Below, piece by piece: positions 34,541 through 46,159 of a stretch of DNA of 64,000 bases (position 1 is the stretch's first letter; the number at the start of each line of letters is the position of its first letter). The translations under genes were made by a program, and so were the position numbers. The notes beneath the pieces were generated by a model. That model saw only the letters and a list, made by a program, of their open reading frames with translations. It was not told where the DNA came from and made no database searches. Source of the stretch: Adiantum capillus-veneris (Eukaryota > Streptophyta > Polypodiopsida > Polypodiales > Pteridaceae); assembly GCA_014529385.2 (NCBI GenBank), contig CM043956.1:63740620-63804619 (forward strand), written 5' to 3'.

Positions 34541-37500
34541 TTTTTTTGGAGGTTGTTTAGTGCATGTGTTGCATTAATCAATTTTTTAAGACAAAAGACC
34601 ATATTGTTCTCTATTGATTTTGAAACTACATCATGGATGGTTTGTTTTTCTGCAAATTATATCTATGGTTATGGGATGAATGGTTGGCCTAATACCAACG
34701 GTTTTTATGATTTTCTCTAGGTTTGTCACCCTTGATCTAGGCTTAAGGCATAGTGGGAGAGGATTGTCCCAGGCTACTTGCTTGTAAAGGCATACAAGGC
34801 TGAAAAGGAGCTTCTTAAACTACTAATTAATTATGACCAACATAGTTTACTATGTCACCAATAGCGAGGGTAAGAAACTTGGTAAGGTGAACTTATCTAC
34901 TACCCCTTGGTAGATTGAGAACTTCTTTCCTTGAAAAAACAACTATAAAGAGGCCAATCAAGGACCCTCAACACTTATGGAGTGATTTTTTTCATTAGTT
35001 GGGTCATACCCCTAAGAATATCACTCATATAGACACAAACAGTGTTGTAAATGAAGCAACAAATCCTCAAGTTGGAATCTGACACGCAACTAGATCAAAC
35101 TAAGTAGTACATCCTCTCAAGGTGGAGTCTTATTTACAACTGGATCTTGAAACAATCATATCTTCCCATGAGAAGAAGATAAAGATTCCTAACACCAAAA
35201 AGAAGGTAGTCATACTATATATTTTATGGTTTTTAAAACAAGAGATTGACCTGCCTTGAGGATCTCTTAGCAGATGATGTGATCCCATGAATTAGTTGCT
35301 TGATAGCTAGGCCATGTCTATTTGCCACAAAAAAAAGTCGTCATCTATAATGTATGCACCTTGTGCATATAACAAATGATATAGGGTGCCCACTATTGCA
35401 ATCATACGATATAAAGTGCCCACTGTTGCAGTCATATGCGACCAGCACAAGCATATATACAAGACTCAACTACTATTGACTAGAATTTTATAGCTATGGT
35501 TAACTCTTGTAACAACCTGAATAGGAGAAACATCAAGAAATATTATTGGAAACCAACAAGATCTTACCTCGTCCTTGACGGAGTAGATGGTTTTATAGCA
35601 AAAGCGTAAACAATGATGGGGTAGAATTAATTTCACCTTATTAGCATGCCATCTATGCAAATGAGAAAAATTAAGTGATAATATATTGGCTACAATAACG
35701 GACTCAATAGTATAGATACATCACAATTGATGTTTCCATACGTAAAATGTGAGCTTACATCCTAAGATTGCTAGTCTCCCAAACCTATGTGCCATTTCCC
35801 TTGATCCTAGATCAATGTGTAGTACATTGGCATGGGGTAGAATACTTTCTTCTTATTCACTCTTTCAAAGAAATTCTCTTTGCATAGCAAGAAATCGTAT
35901 CCAAAATAAAGCTTAAAACAAAGAAAACCAAGAACCTGAAATTGTATAACCTTGTTTTCCCTTTGTGTCTAGTTGTCTTGAAACAGTTTCTTGAGAGTGA
36001 ATTTTAGTCTAATTTTGTTATCTGTGCTTGAATCTGGCTCATAGCCATGTATGCTGATAGGTTGAGAGTTGTTCTATGTACCATGTATACCTGCTTGGAT
36101 TGATTCCTATTGACACCTAGTGAAATACCATTCAGGCACACTACAAAGTGCCCCCAAAGTTTGTATGTTGATAGCATATTCAAAAATTCGGAATTCTCTA
36201 TGCCGCAATATGCTTAAAATTGAATCCTTGCTTCACATAAGGACATTAGAAGAATAAAACATGATGGAGCGTTTGTGCTCATAGCCTATGAATGCTCCAA
36301 ATGATATGTAGATATCATAGCAAATAAAATCACCCTTGTGAAGATTTCACAAAGAAACAACCTTATCAACTTGTATGCTGTGTTGAGAATCATAAAAGTA
36401 CCTTAGACTCACCGAACGTTGGAACAAGAAAGCTCAGGTTACTTAGCTGCCAAATTTCAGTTGACTACAAAACCTTTCCTAACAGAAGCACCTTTTACTT
36501 GCCAAGCTGGGTATGTAGAAAATTTTACATGATATAATACGTTCAAAATTGAAAACTATAAACTTATATGTCTTACCAACTTGCTTGAATCACCATCCTT
36601 GGCATTGGGATTCGTATGTACGTGCTTGAAGAACTACTCTTGGCTTTGACCGAGGCTTGGCTGAGGCTTGGCCCTTGGCCTAACCACCTTGCCCGGAGTG
36701 CTCTTATCAAGATCATTTCTTGCACAATCCTTGCTTGAGTGTGGTCTTTAAACAAGTCTTTGTTCTTTGCTGACCATGCATTCCTCATTAATTACTTGCA
36801 TTGACTTGCTTTACTAGTCACATTTCATGTGTGTTTGAGTTTTGTGAGCTGCACATTTCTTGTGGATGGCTACTTATGGGCCTCAGGAAATTGGAGCACT
36901 TGTGATGCAATGGGCTATAGATCTTTTGCATGTAAAACTTAATTTGAGCACTTAGATTTCTCCAAGAAATCACACTTCGCCCAAGATGGAATACATCTAC
37001 AAGCTAATTTAATGATGAACTGATATTTTGTAGAAGATGATCTATGCACGTATGATGATGCATGCATCATGCATATGAACTAGGTCGACTTTCATAGATC
37101 TAGGGGTTTTTTTTTTGGGGTCATCTTTCCCCTGGCAAATGCTTGTCTTTCCCCTTGCATGCCCCATGGCTTATGTAGAAGGACTTCTATAGAGATTTGA
37201 GATTGCAATGTCATCCCCCATGCATGACCCATGGTTCTCGACAACCACCACCATGCCTTGCATGGATTTGGCATGGGTTATCTGATTGTTTACAATTTTT
37301 AGTTTCTTTTTGTAGTTGACTCCATGATCTCTTGTTCTCTACCCACGCCAATCATCAAATGTCACACCTACAAAGTTACAGTCTCCCCCATAGGATGGGC
37401 ACCCTTAGGCCCAAATTAAACAAAAGTGAACCCTCCACCATCTAAGTAGCAATGGCGGTAGTGAGTTCAGTGTAGGAAAGAAAGGGAGATGTATCAATGG

Positions 37501-37690
37501 CTATGGGACACAAAACAGTTTGGTACTTTGACAAAAAATGTTGCTCTTGCCCGTTCGCTCTCAATGAGCTAGCCAGCACACAATTTGGTGACAACCACCA
37601 TCGTCTCCTTGTACATCTAAGAATGGATCCCACAACCTTTTTCCTTTAAGAAGAATGGATCCCACAACCTTTCTCCTTTAAGAAGATCAG
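34541..37690. other. no gene seen; AT-rich spacer
   Basis: 3.1 kb without a recognisable coding region. Short ORFs at 35466-35660, 36573-36788, 37092-37274 and 37442-37633 (minus) lack known motifs. A 32-bp tandem duplication containing AATGGATCCCACAACC lies at 37619-37682. Confidence 0.45.
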
Positions 37691-37699
37691 CTTCAAGCA

Positions 37700-38067
37700 G
37701 AAAATCAAGAGTTTTGATGTGGAATGCCCAAAGAGATACAAGACTACTACTGGTTACAGAAATCTGAGTCCATACAACAGGAGATGGGACATGCTAAGCC
37801 AGCCTTTGCTATGCATTTGGGTAGCTTGACTTATCCATTATATCAATCTTCAACAATTGATAACAAAAGAAGATGACAGAATGATACACAACCTTGATTG
37901 GCAGAGGAATAGAAAGAAGAATATCTCAAAACGAGAAAGTGCTTTGAATGTGGGGAGCAAGGACATATATCCACACGGTGCCCCAAAAAAGGCACAAGAA
38001 TGACAATGATTGACAGACTGAAAATAGAACTAGGTGAGGAGATACTGGCTCCAAAACAAATACTAGA
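37700..38067 (+). pseudogene. gypsy gag zinc-knuckle fragment
   Basis: A plus-strand fragment whose key feature is a perfect CCHC knuckle, CFECGEQGHISTRCP (C-x2-C-x4-H-x4-C at 37940-37981), followed by KKGTRMTMIDRLKIELGEE. Upstream sequence is broken into different frames. The E6 LTR begins at 38068 directly after AGEEILAPKQ-type codons, so this older gag seems to have been the target into which E6 inserted; the rest of that element is not recognised. Confidence 0.55.
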
Positions 38068-39000
38068 TGTAATGGAAATGGCCTATGTACTTTGAGAATA
38101 ACGGAATGAAGATAATTAGAGAGAACATTTTTGTGAGACTACTTTGAGAACATCGAGGGTGAACTTAATTGATGGTAGCAACATAATCATAGTACTTAAT
38201 TAACTTGGCATGAGCAATAATTTTCCAAGAGAGAGAGTTTAGAGAACAATTGAGGACCAGATATATGTGGAGCCAGTCCCCCCTCCAATAGGATTTTGTA
38301 TTATAGATTCTCCCATCCAAAGAGACTTGGATACAGTCTTTGTGTTTCTTGTGACCTAGGTGATGCAATGAAGATGGAAAGCTTCATGCATCACGAGCAT
38401 AACATAGACTTTGTAAAAAGCATTAACTATCCCTAGCCTCACTCCCAAGGGCTCAAAAACCATCAAAGATGGAGAAAGCTAGTGGGGAATGAAGGTAGGG
38501 AAGAGAAAGAAGAAACATTCATAGGAGAAAGAAATAGTTCCTCACTTATCATCACTCTTGTTTCTAGCATACATAATAGCATAGTAATGAAGATAGAGAA
38601 GATGGCAAGCTATTGAAGCGTGGCTCTTGGTTGGATTTGTAGAGATGGAGATTTTGCACTTTTCACTTCACACAATGAGTGAGTGTATGTGTGTGTGGGA
38701 GAGTATACCCCCCAAGCAACCCCCCTCCTTGCTTTGGTCGACCCCCTCTTCTAGCACTATCTTGCATATGATTGGACCTCCTAAAGCTTGGCCAATCACA
38801 TGCTTAGTGCATATCAAGCAACTAGGGTAGTCTTGGACCAAGTGTCCCCCTTTCCCCTTTGAGAGAGAGGACTTGAAAAATGCAAAAAATACCCCTTTCC
38901 CCTTTGAGAGAGAGGACCCCTTTCCTACGACATCATTCCAAGATGGATGACTAATCCATTTGGTGCTTGCGAGACGTAGTTGCCGCAAGCATGCCTACTC
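38068..39000 (-). repeat. E6 3' LTR (right boundary uncertain)
   Basis: Begins TGTAATGGAAATGGCCTATG, the same terminus as the copies at 49977, 51017 and 51861, and shares with them TTGAGGACC..AT, CCCCTCCAAT, TCTCCCATC and ATGCAATGAAGATGGAA. It extends at least to about 38840, where GTGTCCCCCTTTCCCC also occurs in the inverted copy at 47760-49265, so the LTR is longer than that. Two direct copies of a CCCCTTTCCCCTTTGAGAG block (about 38850-38920) lie near its right end. Confidence 0.65.
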
Positions 39001-39229
39001 TTTAGTTCATTTCATTCTTCCAAGTAGAGTGACAAATTCTACTTGGTGTTTGAGAGACGTTGTCATCACAAACATGATTGAAAGCATGCATACTACTTAA
39101 ATTTGTGCACAATAAAAAGAGAATTAGTCTTATAAGACAAAAACATTGGTCATTTAAAAGAAATTTGTACATTTGCTTACTCAAATGTAGCATTGTAAGC
39201 ATTGACAAGGCTCATACTATCCTTAAGTT
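39001..39229. other. E6 3' untranslated region
   Basis: Sequence between the integrase tail and the 3' LTR. Two related blocks of about 70 bp, TCCAAGATGGATGA..TTGGTGCTTGCGAGACG and TCCAAGTAGAGTGA..TTGGTGTTTGAGAGACG, start near 38938 and 39018. No clear polypurine tract could be fixed. Confidence 0.35.
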
Positions 39230-39505
39230 GTATTCCTTGCATCCATCTAGCATCTTTAAAAGGATAATTTTTGAACTTAATAAGAGACCATCGGATAATC
39301 TTACCATGTTGTAGTACCTTGTCTTCATGCTAAAAGATAGCTTCGAGTTGTAGGACCTCTTCTTGGTATTTGATTTTGGGAGGGTCTTCAATAATTGGTT
39401 CACTTGGTGGCTCTCCTTTGTAGGGCTTAAGTAGACTCACATGAAAAGAATTTTGTATGAGCCAATGGTTGGGCAACTTGATTTGATAAGCCATCTCATT
39501 GATTG
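39230..39505 (-). pseudogene. E6 integrase C-terminus with chromodomain-like block
   Basis: Minus-strand frame starting directly at the E7 insertion point: INEMAYQIKLPNHWLIQNSF, then HVSLLKPYKGEPPSEP, IKYQEEVLQLEAIF, a stop near 39332, then DKVLQHGKIIRWSLIKFKNY and PFKDARWM. VSLLKPY is the usual end of the gypsy integrase C-terminal domain. The W-LIKFKNYP...ARW pattern matches the aromatic core of a chromodomain (LVKWKGYP...TWE type). It continues the VLKPI end of the fragment at 45387-45656. Confidence 0.7.
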
Positions 39506-39676
39506 TGTCAGGACAAGGGTCTTGTACCCTAACAACTAGGTTATTCCCGGACTACGGCCAAGGGTCGGGCTAGGCAGTGTGGACAGGGGATCTGTCTAGG
39601 GCAAGGGGCTAGGAGCCCGCCTATATAAAGGGAGGTTGGGAGGAGGATCCTAGGAGTCTAGTTCCTAGTTCTTACA
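39506..39676 (+). repeat. E7 5' LTR, 171 bp
   Basis: TGTCAGG...CTTACA with a TATA box (CTATATAAAG near 39631-39640). Very short for a gypsy LTR. Confidence 0.93.
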
Positions 39677-39677
39677 C

Positions 39678-39690
39678 TGGTATCAGAGCC
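39678..39690 (+). other. E7 primer binding site
   Basis: TGGTATCAGAGCC, complementary to initiator tRNA-Met, one base after the LTR. Confidence 0.9.
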
Positions 39691-40489
39691 TAGGAGTCTC
39701 TTCCACTCTCTCTCTAGGCGTGGTCTCTTTAGGCCCCTAAAAGCAGGCTCCTTTGGTGAGAACCGTTGCTTTTTTGGGCCCTTTTCCATTTTTAGCCGGT
39801 CTACTTGCCAAATTGGGCAGACCTTCCTATTTTGGACGCGAGGCTATGGTGCATGAAACTCGGATCTTCCGGGCTTGGAGGGGGCTCCATGGAGAAGTAA
39901 ACCGTGGTGAATCTCTTTTCGGCCATAGCCAGCAGGGGCGAGCCCTGCCATCATCCTCATCAAGCGCGCAGGCTTCGGCCCGCTGCCTGCAGCTTGGGCT
40001 TCAAAAAACCACGATACTTTCACATTGGTAAGGCCCTTTGGCCATTACCTTAAGGCCTTGGCCGCTACAGGTGGCCCTTCCCACAGGCAAGGCAGCGCCT
40101 TCGTGTGCCGGCAAGCCTCCGGTGAAGCAAGCCAAGCAATTCGAGCAAGAAAATTCACTACGACTTTTTCAAGGTCGGACTGCAGAAATTACAGCACCTA
40201 CTGTTTTTTTTTAGTAACGACTTCAAGAGTCGTTCAAGGCGACGACTTCAAGAGTCATTCAAAGCAACATATGAGTCGACCATACACGGTAAAGCTTCAA
40301 CCATATACGTTGCAGAGTTCACTTTCAATTACGCTTCGGCTCAAAGATAACGCTTCAACCATATACGAGGCGGAGTTCAATTACGTGCTACGACGATTCG
40401 CTGCTACGACATGGAGTTAGCTATACTTTGCAAGTGCTACCAACATCAGGTATTTTTTCTGAGTACTTCTTACACTGCACGGTGTAGCC

Positions 40490-41590
40490 ATGGATTCGGA
40501 TATCAACATGACATTCGATTTTGAGCAAAGTACTCCCGATCCTGCCAAAGACGGGCGGCTCGCGGCCAGATACTCTCAAGGAGAGTACCCGCGACGCTAC
40601 GGCAGGAGAATTGCTCGATATTCAGGAATTTCGTGCACTTCAGACATGCATGACAGTCATCGATGAAAATTTTAAAGATTCAAATGAAAATGTTACTAAA
40701 ATTTCCACTTTAGACATTCAATTGATGCAACAGCAGACTAAGAGTCCGGCTGGCACCCACATGCATGAGCACGTTGGAACACAAGGGCAAGGCCCAATTA
40801 ATGAAACACTGCATACTCTCACTGCCAAAGAGGTAGATGATTTATTGAAGAATTTCAAACCACCAGTTTTCAAAGGCAAAGACCGGGACCGCAATAAGGA
40901 TGCAGTGAACATCTTTCTCAGTAAATGGGATGGAATTCCTACCTTATGGCAAACTCTGGATGCAGTAAGAGCTCTGCAAACAAGCTTAACTCTGGAAGGC
41001 AAGGCCAACAAATGGTGGATGTCTCTCAAGGAGAAGAACATCATACCACAGAGTTGGAAAGCCTTTGAATCAATATTTAGCAAGGAGTTTTTGCCTACAA
41101 ACAAGGCCGATCGGAATTGGACCGCTTGGGATACGTGCTCCATGTGCCAATTTCCGTCCCTCCTTGAATCTCTCACTATAGAGACGTCATCCTCAAGTTG
41201 GAAGGATTGGATACCTTTCAACAAGTATGAGGGTTCATACGAGGGCTGACTCCAGAACTTAAGAAGTACGTCAAATCTCACGACCCTAAAACACTTGAGG
41301 AAGCCATAGTGAAAGCACATATTCATGATGACCTTGATGATAAGAAAACGTATAACAGCCACATGCCTGCTAGTACACATAGTAACACACGCACTTAGTA
41401 CGGGCACAATAAAAGAAAATTTATAGTTGCACATTCCGATGCATCTAAAAAACCCAAGGGGTCTAGGGGTCCTCTCTCCCCTGAGGATTTTGATACGGCC
41501 AAGAAAGAGAAGCTATGTTTTCAATGCTTAGGAAGAGGCCATGGAAAAAAGGATTGTCCCAAGGGGAAATCTGCTTCCCAGGGGACAGAG
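40490..41590 (+). pseudogene. E7 gag with CCHC zinc knuckle
   Basis: Probable start ATG at 40490 (MDSDINMTFDFEQSTPDP), then a frame change near 40540 into the long frame ending at 41249. Capsid blocks include FKPPVFKGKDRDRNKDAVNI, then VRALQTSLTLEGKANKWWMS and WKAFESIFSKEFLP, typical of Retrotrans_gag. Another frame change near 41225 leads to FIRGLTPELKKYVKSHDPKT, a stop near 41397, and the knuckle CFQCLGRGHGKKDCP (about 41519-41563). An 800-bp GC-rich leader without a clear long gene (39691-40489) precedes it. Confidence 0.8.
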
Positions 41591-41596
41591 AAAGCA

Positions 41597-42415
41597 GTGC
41601 ACATGATGCAACTACTGCCTCTTGAGTCTTCCTCCAAGTTCTGCACAGTGGAAGTAACACACACTGAAGTGGTGCATGAATGCTGTCTCACAGCTTCCAT
41701 GTGGCAACAGACCCTTGGACCACATGAGTTAGTACGTATGCACGGATATCTACAAGGGCACAAGGTGCGTATCTTGGTAGATGACAGTGCTACGCACAAT
41801 TTCATCAATTATGGATTGGTGAAAAAGCTCAAACTACCTCAAACTCCGAGTACCCACCGCTACAAGGTAGCAATGATGAATGGACATGACACTGAAGTAT
41901 GGGATACTTAGTGCCGAGCTGTTCCATTGGAAGTACAAGGGTACTCTACTTGTTTGGATTTTCAAGTTATGAACATGGAAAGGGTTGATGTGGTTCTTGG
42001 TAGGGAGTGGTTGCATAGCCTAGGACCATCGTTGAAGCATAGCTATGAGCACAACAGTTTGATGTTAGATTCCCATGGCACACATGTGTTGTTGTTAGGA
42101 GAAAAGGATATACCATCATCACCACTGATTTTTACTGCTGAGCTAATGCATCTCGTTTCTGATAATAAAATAAAACAGGTTTTCTTGTGTTACTCACTGT
42201 CTCATTTTCTTTCTAACATTGAGTCTGTTGAACATTCCTCAACGCCGCATGCTTCTCTCTCTTCTATTCCACCAATTTCTAATTCTATACAAGCAAACGT
42301 TGCTAATCAGTTACAAAATTTGTTAAAGGAATTTAAAGATGTTTTTCCTAATGATTTGCCATCAGGTTTACCACTGACATGCTCAGTGCAACATGGCATT
42401 GACTGTAGGCTGTAA
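41597..42415 (+). pseudogene. E7 retropepsin region
   Basis: Same frame as the end of gag. The protease starts near 41730 (HELVRMHGYLQGHKVRILVD). The active-site block reads VDDSATHNFINYGLVKKL where VDSGATHNFI is the family norm, so the essential Gly is lost. The conserved second block is VDVVLGREWLHSLGPSLKHS. An in-frame TAG at 41909-41911 (WDT*CRAV) interrupts it. The linker to RT ends with [20 protein letters not shown], the usual approach to the gypsy RT, and a frame change near 42405 joins it to RT. Confidence 0.78.
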
Positions 42416-43650
42416 ACCTGTTAGTAAACCACCTTACCGTATGAGTTACTTAGAGGCTGCTGAGGTGGAGCGTCAGCTTGCTGACTACCTTAGCAGAGGA
42501 TTTATACAACCCAGTTCTTCACCATGGGCTTGGCCTATACTCTTGGTGAAGAAAAAGGACGGCAGTATCATAGACTACTGGGGCTTAAATTCGGTTACAG
42601 TTAAGAACAAATACCCATTGCCAAGGGTCGATGAGTTATTTGATAAGCTAACTCATAAACGATTTTTTTCAAAAATTGACTTGCGGTCAGGATATCACCA
42701 AGTCCGTATTTGGCTTGCTGATATACCTAAGACTGCATTCCAAACACGGTTTGGACATTACGAGTTTTTGGTGATGCCCTTTGGGTTAACCAATGCACCC
42801 GCGACATTCATGACACTTATGGATAGTGTCTTGAAACCATATTTGGGCAAATTTGTCATTGTGTTCCTTGATGAAATTCTAGTTTATAGTGCTTCTGAAG
42901 AAGAGCACTTGCAACATCTCAGGCAGGTGTTTGAGTTGTTACGTGCAAACAAGTTATCTGCCAAGGAATCTAAATGCGATTTTCTCAAGGAAAAAATTCA
43001 TTATTTAGGGCATGTCATTTCAGCTAATGGCCTATACATGGATCAATCCAAAGTGGATACCATCCGGAAATGGCCACCTTCTAAAAATCTGGAAGAATTA
43101 TAGATCTTTTTAGGCTTCGCAGGTTTTTACCGAAGGTTCGTTAAAAACTATGCTCACCTTGCTGTACCTATGATGGACCAACTAAAAGGCAAAGGTAAGG
43201 CTTTTCAGTGGGGTTCCGCTCAACAACAGAGTTTTGAAACACTCAAAGATGCATTAGCTACAGCTCCTATACTGGCTATTGTCGATCCTTTGAAACCATT
43301 CATTTTGGAAACGGATGCCAGTGATTGTGCTATTGGAGCAGTCCTGTTACAAGACACACGGCCAATTGCATTTGAAAGTAAGAAGCTAGATGCAGCTCAG
43401 TAGAATTATTCTGCTTACGAACGCGAACTCTATGCAATAGTGTTTGTCTTAAAGACATGGAGTCACTATTTGTATGGTGCTCAGTTCGAGATTGTGTTTG
43501 ACCATGAAAGCATCAAATGGTTTACAAATCAAACAGATTTAAAGGGTTGAAAAGCTAGGTGGGCCGAGACCCTTTAAGAATATGACGCCAAGTTAAGGTA
43601 TCGCAAAGGCCGATACAATATAGTGGAAGATGCTCTCAGTCGAATGTCAG
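42393..43650 (+). pseudogene. E7 reverse transcriptase and RNase H
   Basis: One frame carries RT then RNase H with four in-frame stops (43101, 43401, 43548, 43575). RT blocks: [74 protein letters not shown], and the catalytic box [10 protein letters not shown]. Normally this is FLDD, so the second catalytic Asp is Glu. The motif normally R.LN reads YWGLN. Thumb: FLGFAGFYRRFVKNYAHLAV. RNase H: ETDASDCAIGAVL, YERELYAIVFVLKTWSHYLY, DHESIKWF, NIVEDALSR. Ty3/gypsy identity is certain; activity is not expected. Confidence 0.88.
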
Positions 43651-45200
43651 AGATCAATTCGCTATTGTTCACAGAATTTCGTAGTGAATTTTTAGAGTCT
43701 CTCAAGGGCAAATATGAGCAAGATGAAACATATTCCAAAGTGTGGAGCCATGTTCAAAAGAGCGATCATTCTCACTCCAATGCAGGTCGTGCGCAATTAA
43801 CCTCCACACCTAGTTCTCCTTTATCAAGTGATGAACTACAGCGATGGAAGCATTTCACCATCGACAATGGGTACCTACTCCACAAGGGGAGAGTTTGTGT
43901 ACCGACGGACACAGACATTTGGCGCCAAACTCTTTATGAATGTCATGATAGTCCAAGTGTAGGGCACCCGGGGATTAGAAAAACTTATTCTCTCATAAGA
44001 CGATAGTTTTACTGGCCCGGTCTACATGGCTTTGTTCAATCTTATGTCTTGCATTGCCAAAAATGTCAAGTTAACAAAGCAGAGCCCCTGAAAGCAGGAG
44101 GACTATTACATCCTTTGGAAATTCCCAATGGAAAATGGAAAAGTATCTCCATGGATTTTATAGTAGGTTTACCAACCACTATACGAGGTCATGACTCAGT
44201 ATGGATGGTCGTAGACAGGTTGACTAAACTCTGTAATTTTATTCCAACCAAATCAACGGTTAAGACACCGGAACTAGCAAGATTATTTGTGGACAATCTA
44301 TACAAATTGTATGGGTTGCCAAGTAATATTGTTAGTGACCGTGACCCAAAGTTTAACAGCCACTTTTGGAGAGTGGTATTTAAACGATTGGGTACACAAC
44401 TCAACCTCAGTACAGCTGACCATCCAGAAACAGATGGTCAAACGGAACAGGTTAACCAGGTGCTAGAGGATATGCTAAGAGCATACGTCAGAAAAAAACA
44501 AACAGACTGGGAAGAATACGTACCTATTCTCGAGTTTGCCTACAACAGTTCTAAGCATGTTCAACAGGCTTCAGTCCTTTCATGCTCATGTACGGGTTCC
44601 AACCTAGGTCACCAGTTACGGTGGGGTTGGCAACCGAAAAACTTCAATAGGTTAAGGATTTTCTCCAAGACCACATGGATATGCTGAAACTTGCTCGTCA
44701 GAACGTCTGACAAGCATAGGCTCGGTATAAGAAATACGCTGATGAGAAACGTCGGCAAGTTACCTTTGAAGAAGGGGAGGAAGTATTTTTACGTGTGCCA
44801 GAACATTCAGAAAGTCTGAAAACTAGACTGACACCTAAACTATCTCCCCGATATTGTGGGCCTTTCAAAATACTCAAGCGAGTTGGTGATTGGGCCTACA
44901 AACTAGTACTACCATCACACTCTCGCATTCATCCGGTGTTTCATGTAAGCCGTTTATGCAAGCGATTACATGGGGACAACAACGTTGTAGATCAACAGGT
45001 TTTGGTCGATTACATTGAACCTCCTACATTACCGCATGAACCTGAACGTGTTATGGATTATCACGAGTTATGTACACGCCATCATGTACGAAGCCTTAAT
45101 CAGGTGGAAAGACCGACCTGAAGAAGGTGCCACTTGGGAGAACATTAGTGTTCTTAAGAAGAAGTTTCCCACTTTTGTTTTTGAGGAAGAAAACTCTTCT
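43623..45200 (+). pseudogene. E7 integrase with GPF module and chromodomain
   Basis: Zinc-binding part: YLLHKGRVCVP, ECHDSPSVGHPGIRKTYSLI, a TAG at 44004, then FYWPGLHGFVQSYVLHCQKC. Catalytic core: WKSISMDFIVGLPTT (first D), IVSDRDPKFNSHFW (second D), ADHPETDGQTEQVNQVLEDM (E); the D-D-E triad is present. A frame change near 44560 follows. The C-terminal domain is KLSPRYCGPFKILKRVGDWA (GPY/F module), then HPVFHVSRLCKRL. The end encodes a chromodomain, EALIRWKDRPEEGATWENIS, in a frame shifted by one base relative to 44795-45121. This makes E7 a chromovirus. Confidence 0.88.
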
Positions 45201-45215
45201 ACAAGGGGGGAGTAA
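45201..45215 (+). other. E7 polypurine tract
   Basis: ACAAGGGGGGAGTAA, immediately before the 3' LTR. Confidence 0.85.
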
Positions 45216-45386
45216 TGTCAGGACAAGGGTCCTGTACCCTAAGAACTAGGTTAGTCACGGACTACGGCCAAGGGTCGGGCTAGGCAGTGTGGACAGGGGA
45301 TCCGTCTAGGGCAAGGGGCTAGGAGCCCGCCTATATAAAAGGAGGTTGGGAGGAGGATCCTAGGAGTCTAGTTCCTAGTTCTTACA
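45216..45386 (+). repeat. E7 3' LTR, 171 bp
   Basis: Direct copy of 39506-39676 with about six base differences. Confidence 0.93.
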
Positions 45387-46150
45387 AATTGGCTTCAAGA
45401 CTTGAAAAGGACCATAGTATCTTTTTGCTAATTTAGCATAATAATTTTGGTGGCCCGTAGGATTTTTTCTCATCGTTTGCCTCAATCGAGCCTTTGGAAA
45501 CTTAAGTAAGGCCCAATCATGTTCTTTAAGCGTTAATGCCTTTCTGTGCTTATGAGTAGCAGTTGTTTGCACTTGTTGAGAGATGGATATAGCCTCCTTA
45601 ATCTTTTGGTGGAAAGATTCTTGTAGGTCACGGATCGGCATCGAAGATCTCCCCATGTACTTTAAGTAGCAAGGGACTTTTAGGTCTTCCCTCTATGATT
45701 TCAAAAGGTTCTTTTCCAATAGAATTATGGACAGTATTATTGTATGCATACTCTATAAGAGGTAAGTACTTTTCCCATTGTGAGCGTTGATCTACTGCTG
45801 TAAGTCTTTAGAAGATCAAGAATCGTAAGATTGGCTATCTCACTTTGGCCATCCATTTGTGGGCGATAGGCCAAAGATAAACTCAATCTTGTACCTAGAT
45901 TTTCAGAGAAACCTTTCAAAAAATTACTGGTCATCCTAAGATCTCTATCTGACATGATGGATGTTGGCAATCCATGGTGTTTGAAAATCTGAGATAGCCT
46001 ATTTTCATGGAGAAGATAACCATCCTGCAAGGTGAATGGTTCCTCTTTCTTCCCCAAAGCAAGAGCTGACGTTATGTCTTTAAACTTAGGGTCAGTAGCA
46101 TACTCATTTATCATAGAAGATAGATCATTGGGAGTTGCTATAAACACCAC
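45387..46150 (-). pseudogene. E6 integrase, core with internal deletion
   Basis: Minus-strand integrase. 46150-45737 begins in the region between RNase H and integrase (NEYATDPKFKDITSALALGK) and reads GYLLHENRL, then jumps directly to SQIFKHHGLPTSIMSDRDLR. The HHCC zinc-binding region and the first catalytic Asp are therefore deleted. The second Asp (SDRD) and the Glu block (RPQMDGQSEIANLTILDLLK) remain. 45656-45387 gives the C-terminal domain (HDWALLKFPKARLRQ, YYAKLAKRYYGPFQVLKPI with a GPF module), which ends at the E7 insertion and continues at 39505. Confidence 0.8.
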
Positions 46151-46159
46151 ATTAACTTT

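Larger units (their letters stand above)
39506..45386 (+). mobile_element. E7: full-length chromovirus with 171-bp LTRs
   Basis: 5,881-bp Ty3/gypsy element with identical-length LTRs (39506-39676 and 45216-45386) starting TGTCAGGACAAGGG and ending TTCTTACA. A canonical PBS lies 1 bp after the 5' LTR and a polypurine tract directly before the 3' LTR. Flanks are GATTG (39501-39505) and AATTG (45387-45391), a 4-of-5 match to a target duplication. Order: gag, CCHC, protease, RT, RNase H, integrase, chromodomain. The LTRs differ at about six positions (3.5%). It is inserted in the integrase gene of E6, in opposite orientation. The frames hold several stops and at least three frameshifts. Confidence 0.92.

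Noticed and set aside
36573-36788. Minus-strand ORF as a host gene exon
   Set aside because: No motif, no splice context and no neighbouring coding exons that I can recognise.
38841-38920. CCCCTTTCCCCTTTG as the E6 polypurine tract
   Set aside because: The same sequence follows the same LTR blocks in the inverted copy near 48430, so it is inside the LTR rather than next to it.
40718-41434. 238-codon minus-strand ORF
   Set aside because: Antisense of E7 gag, which has the recognisable capsid blocks on the plus strand.
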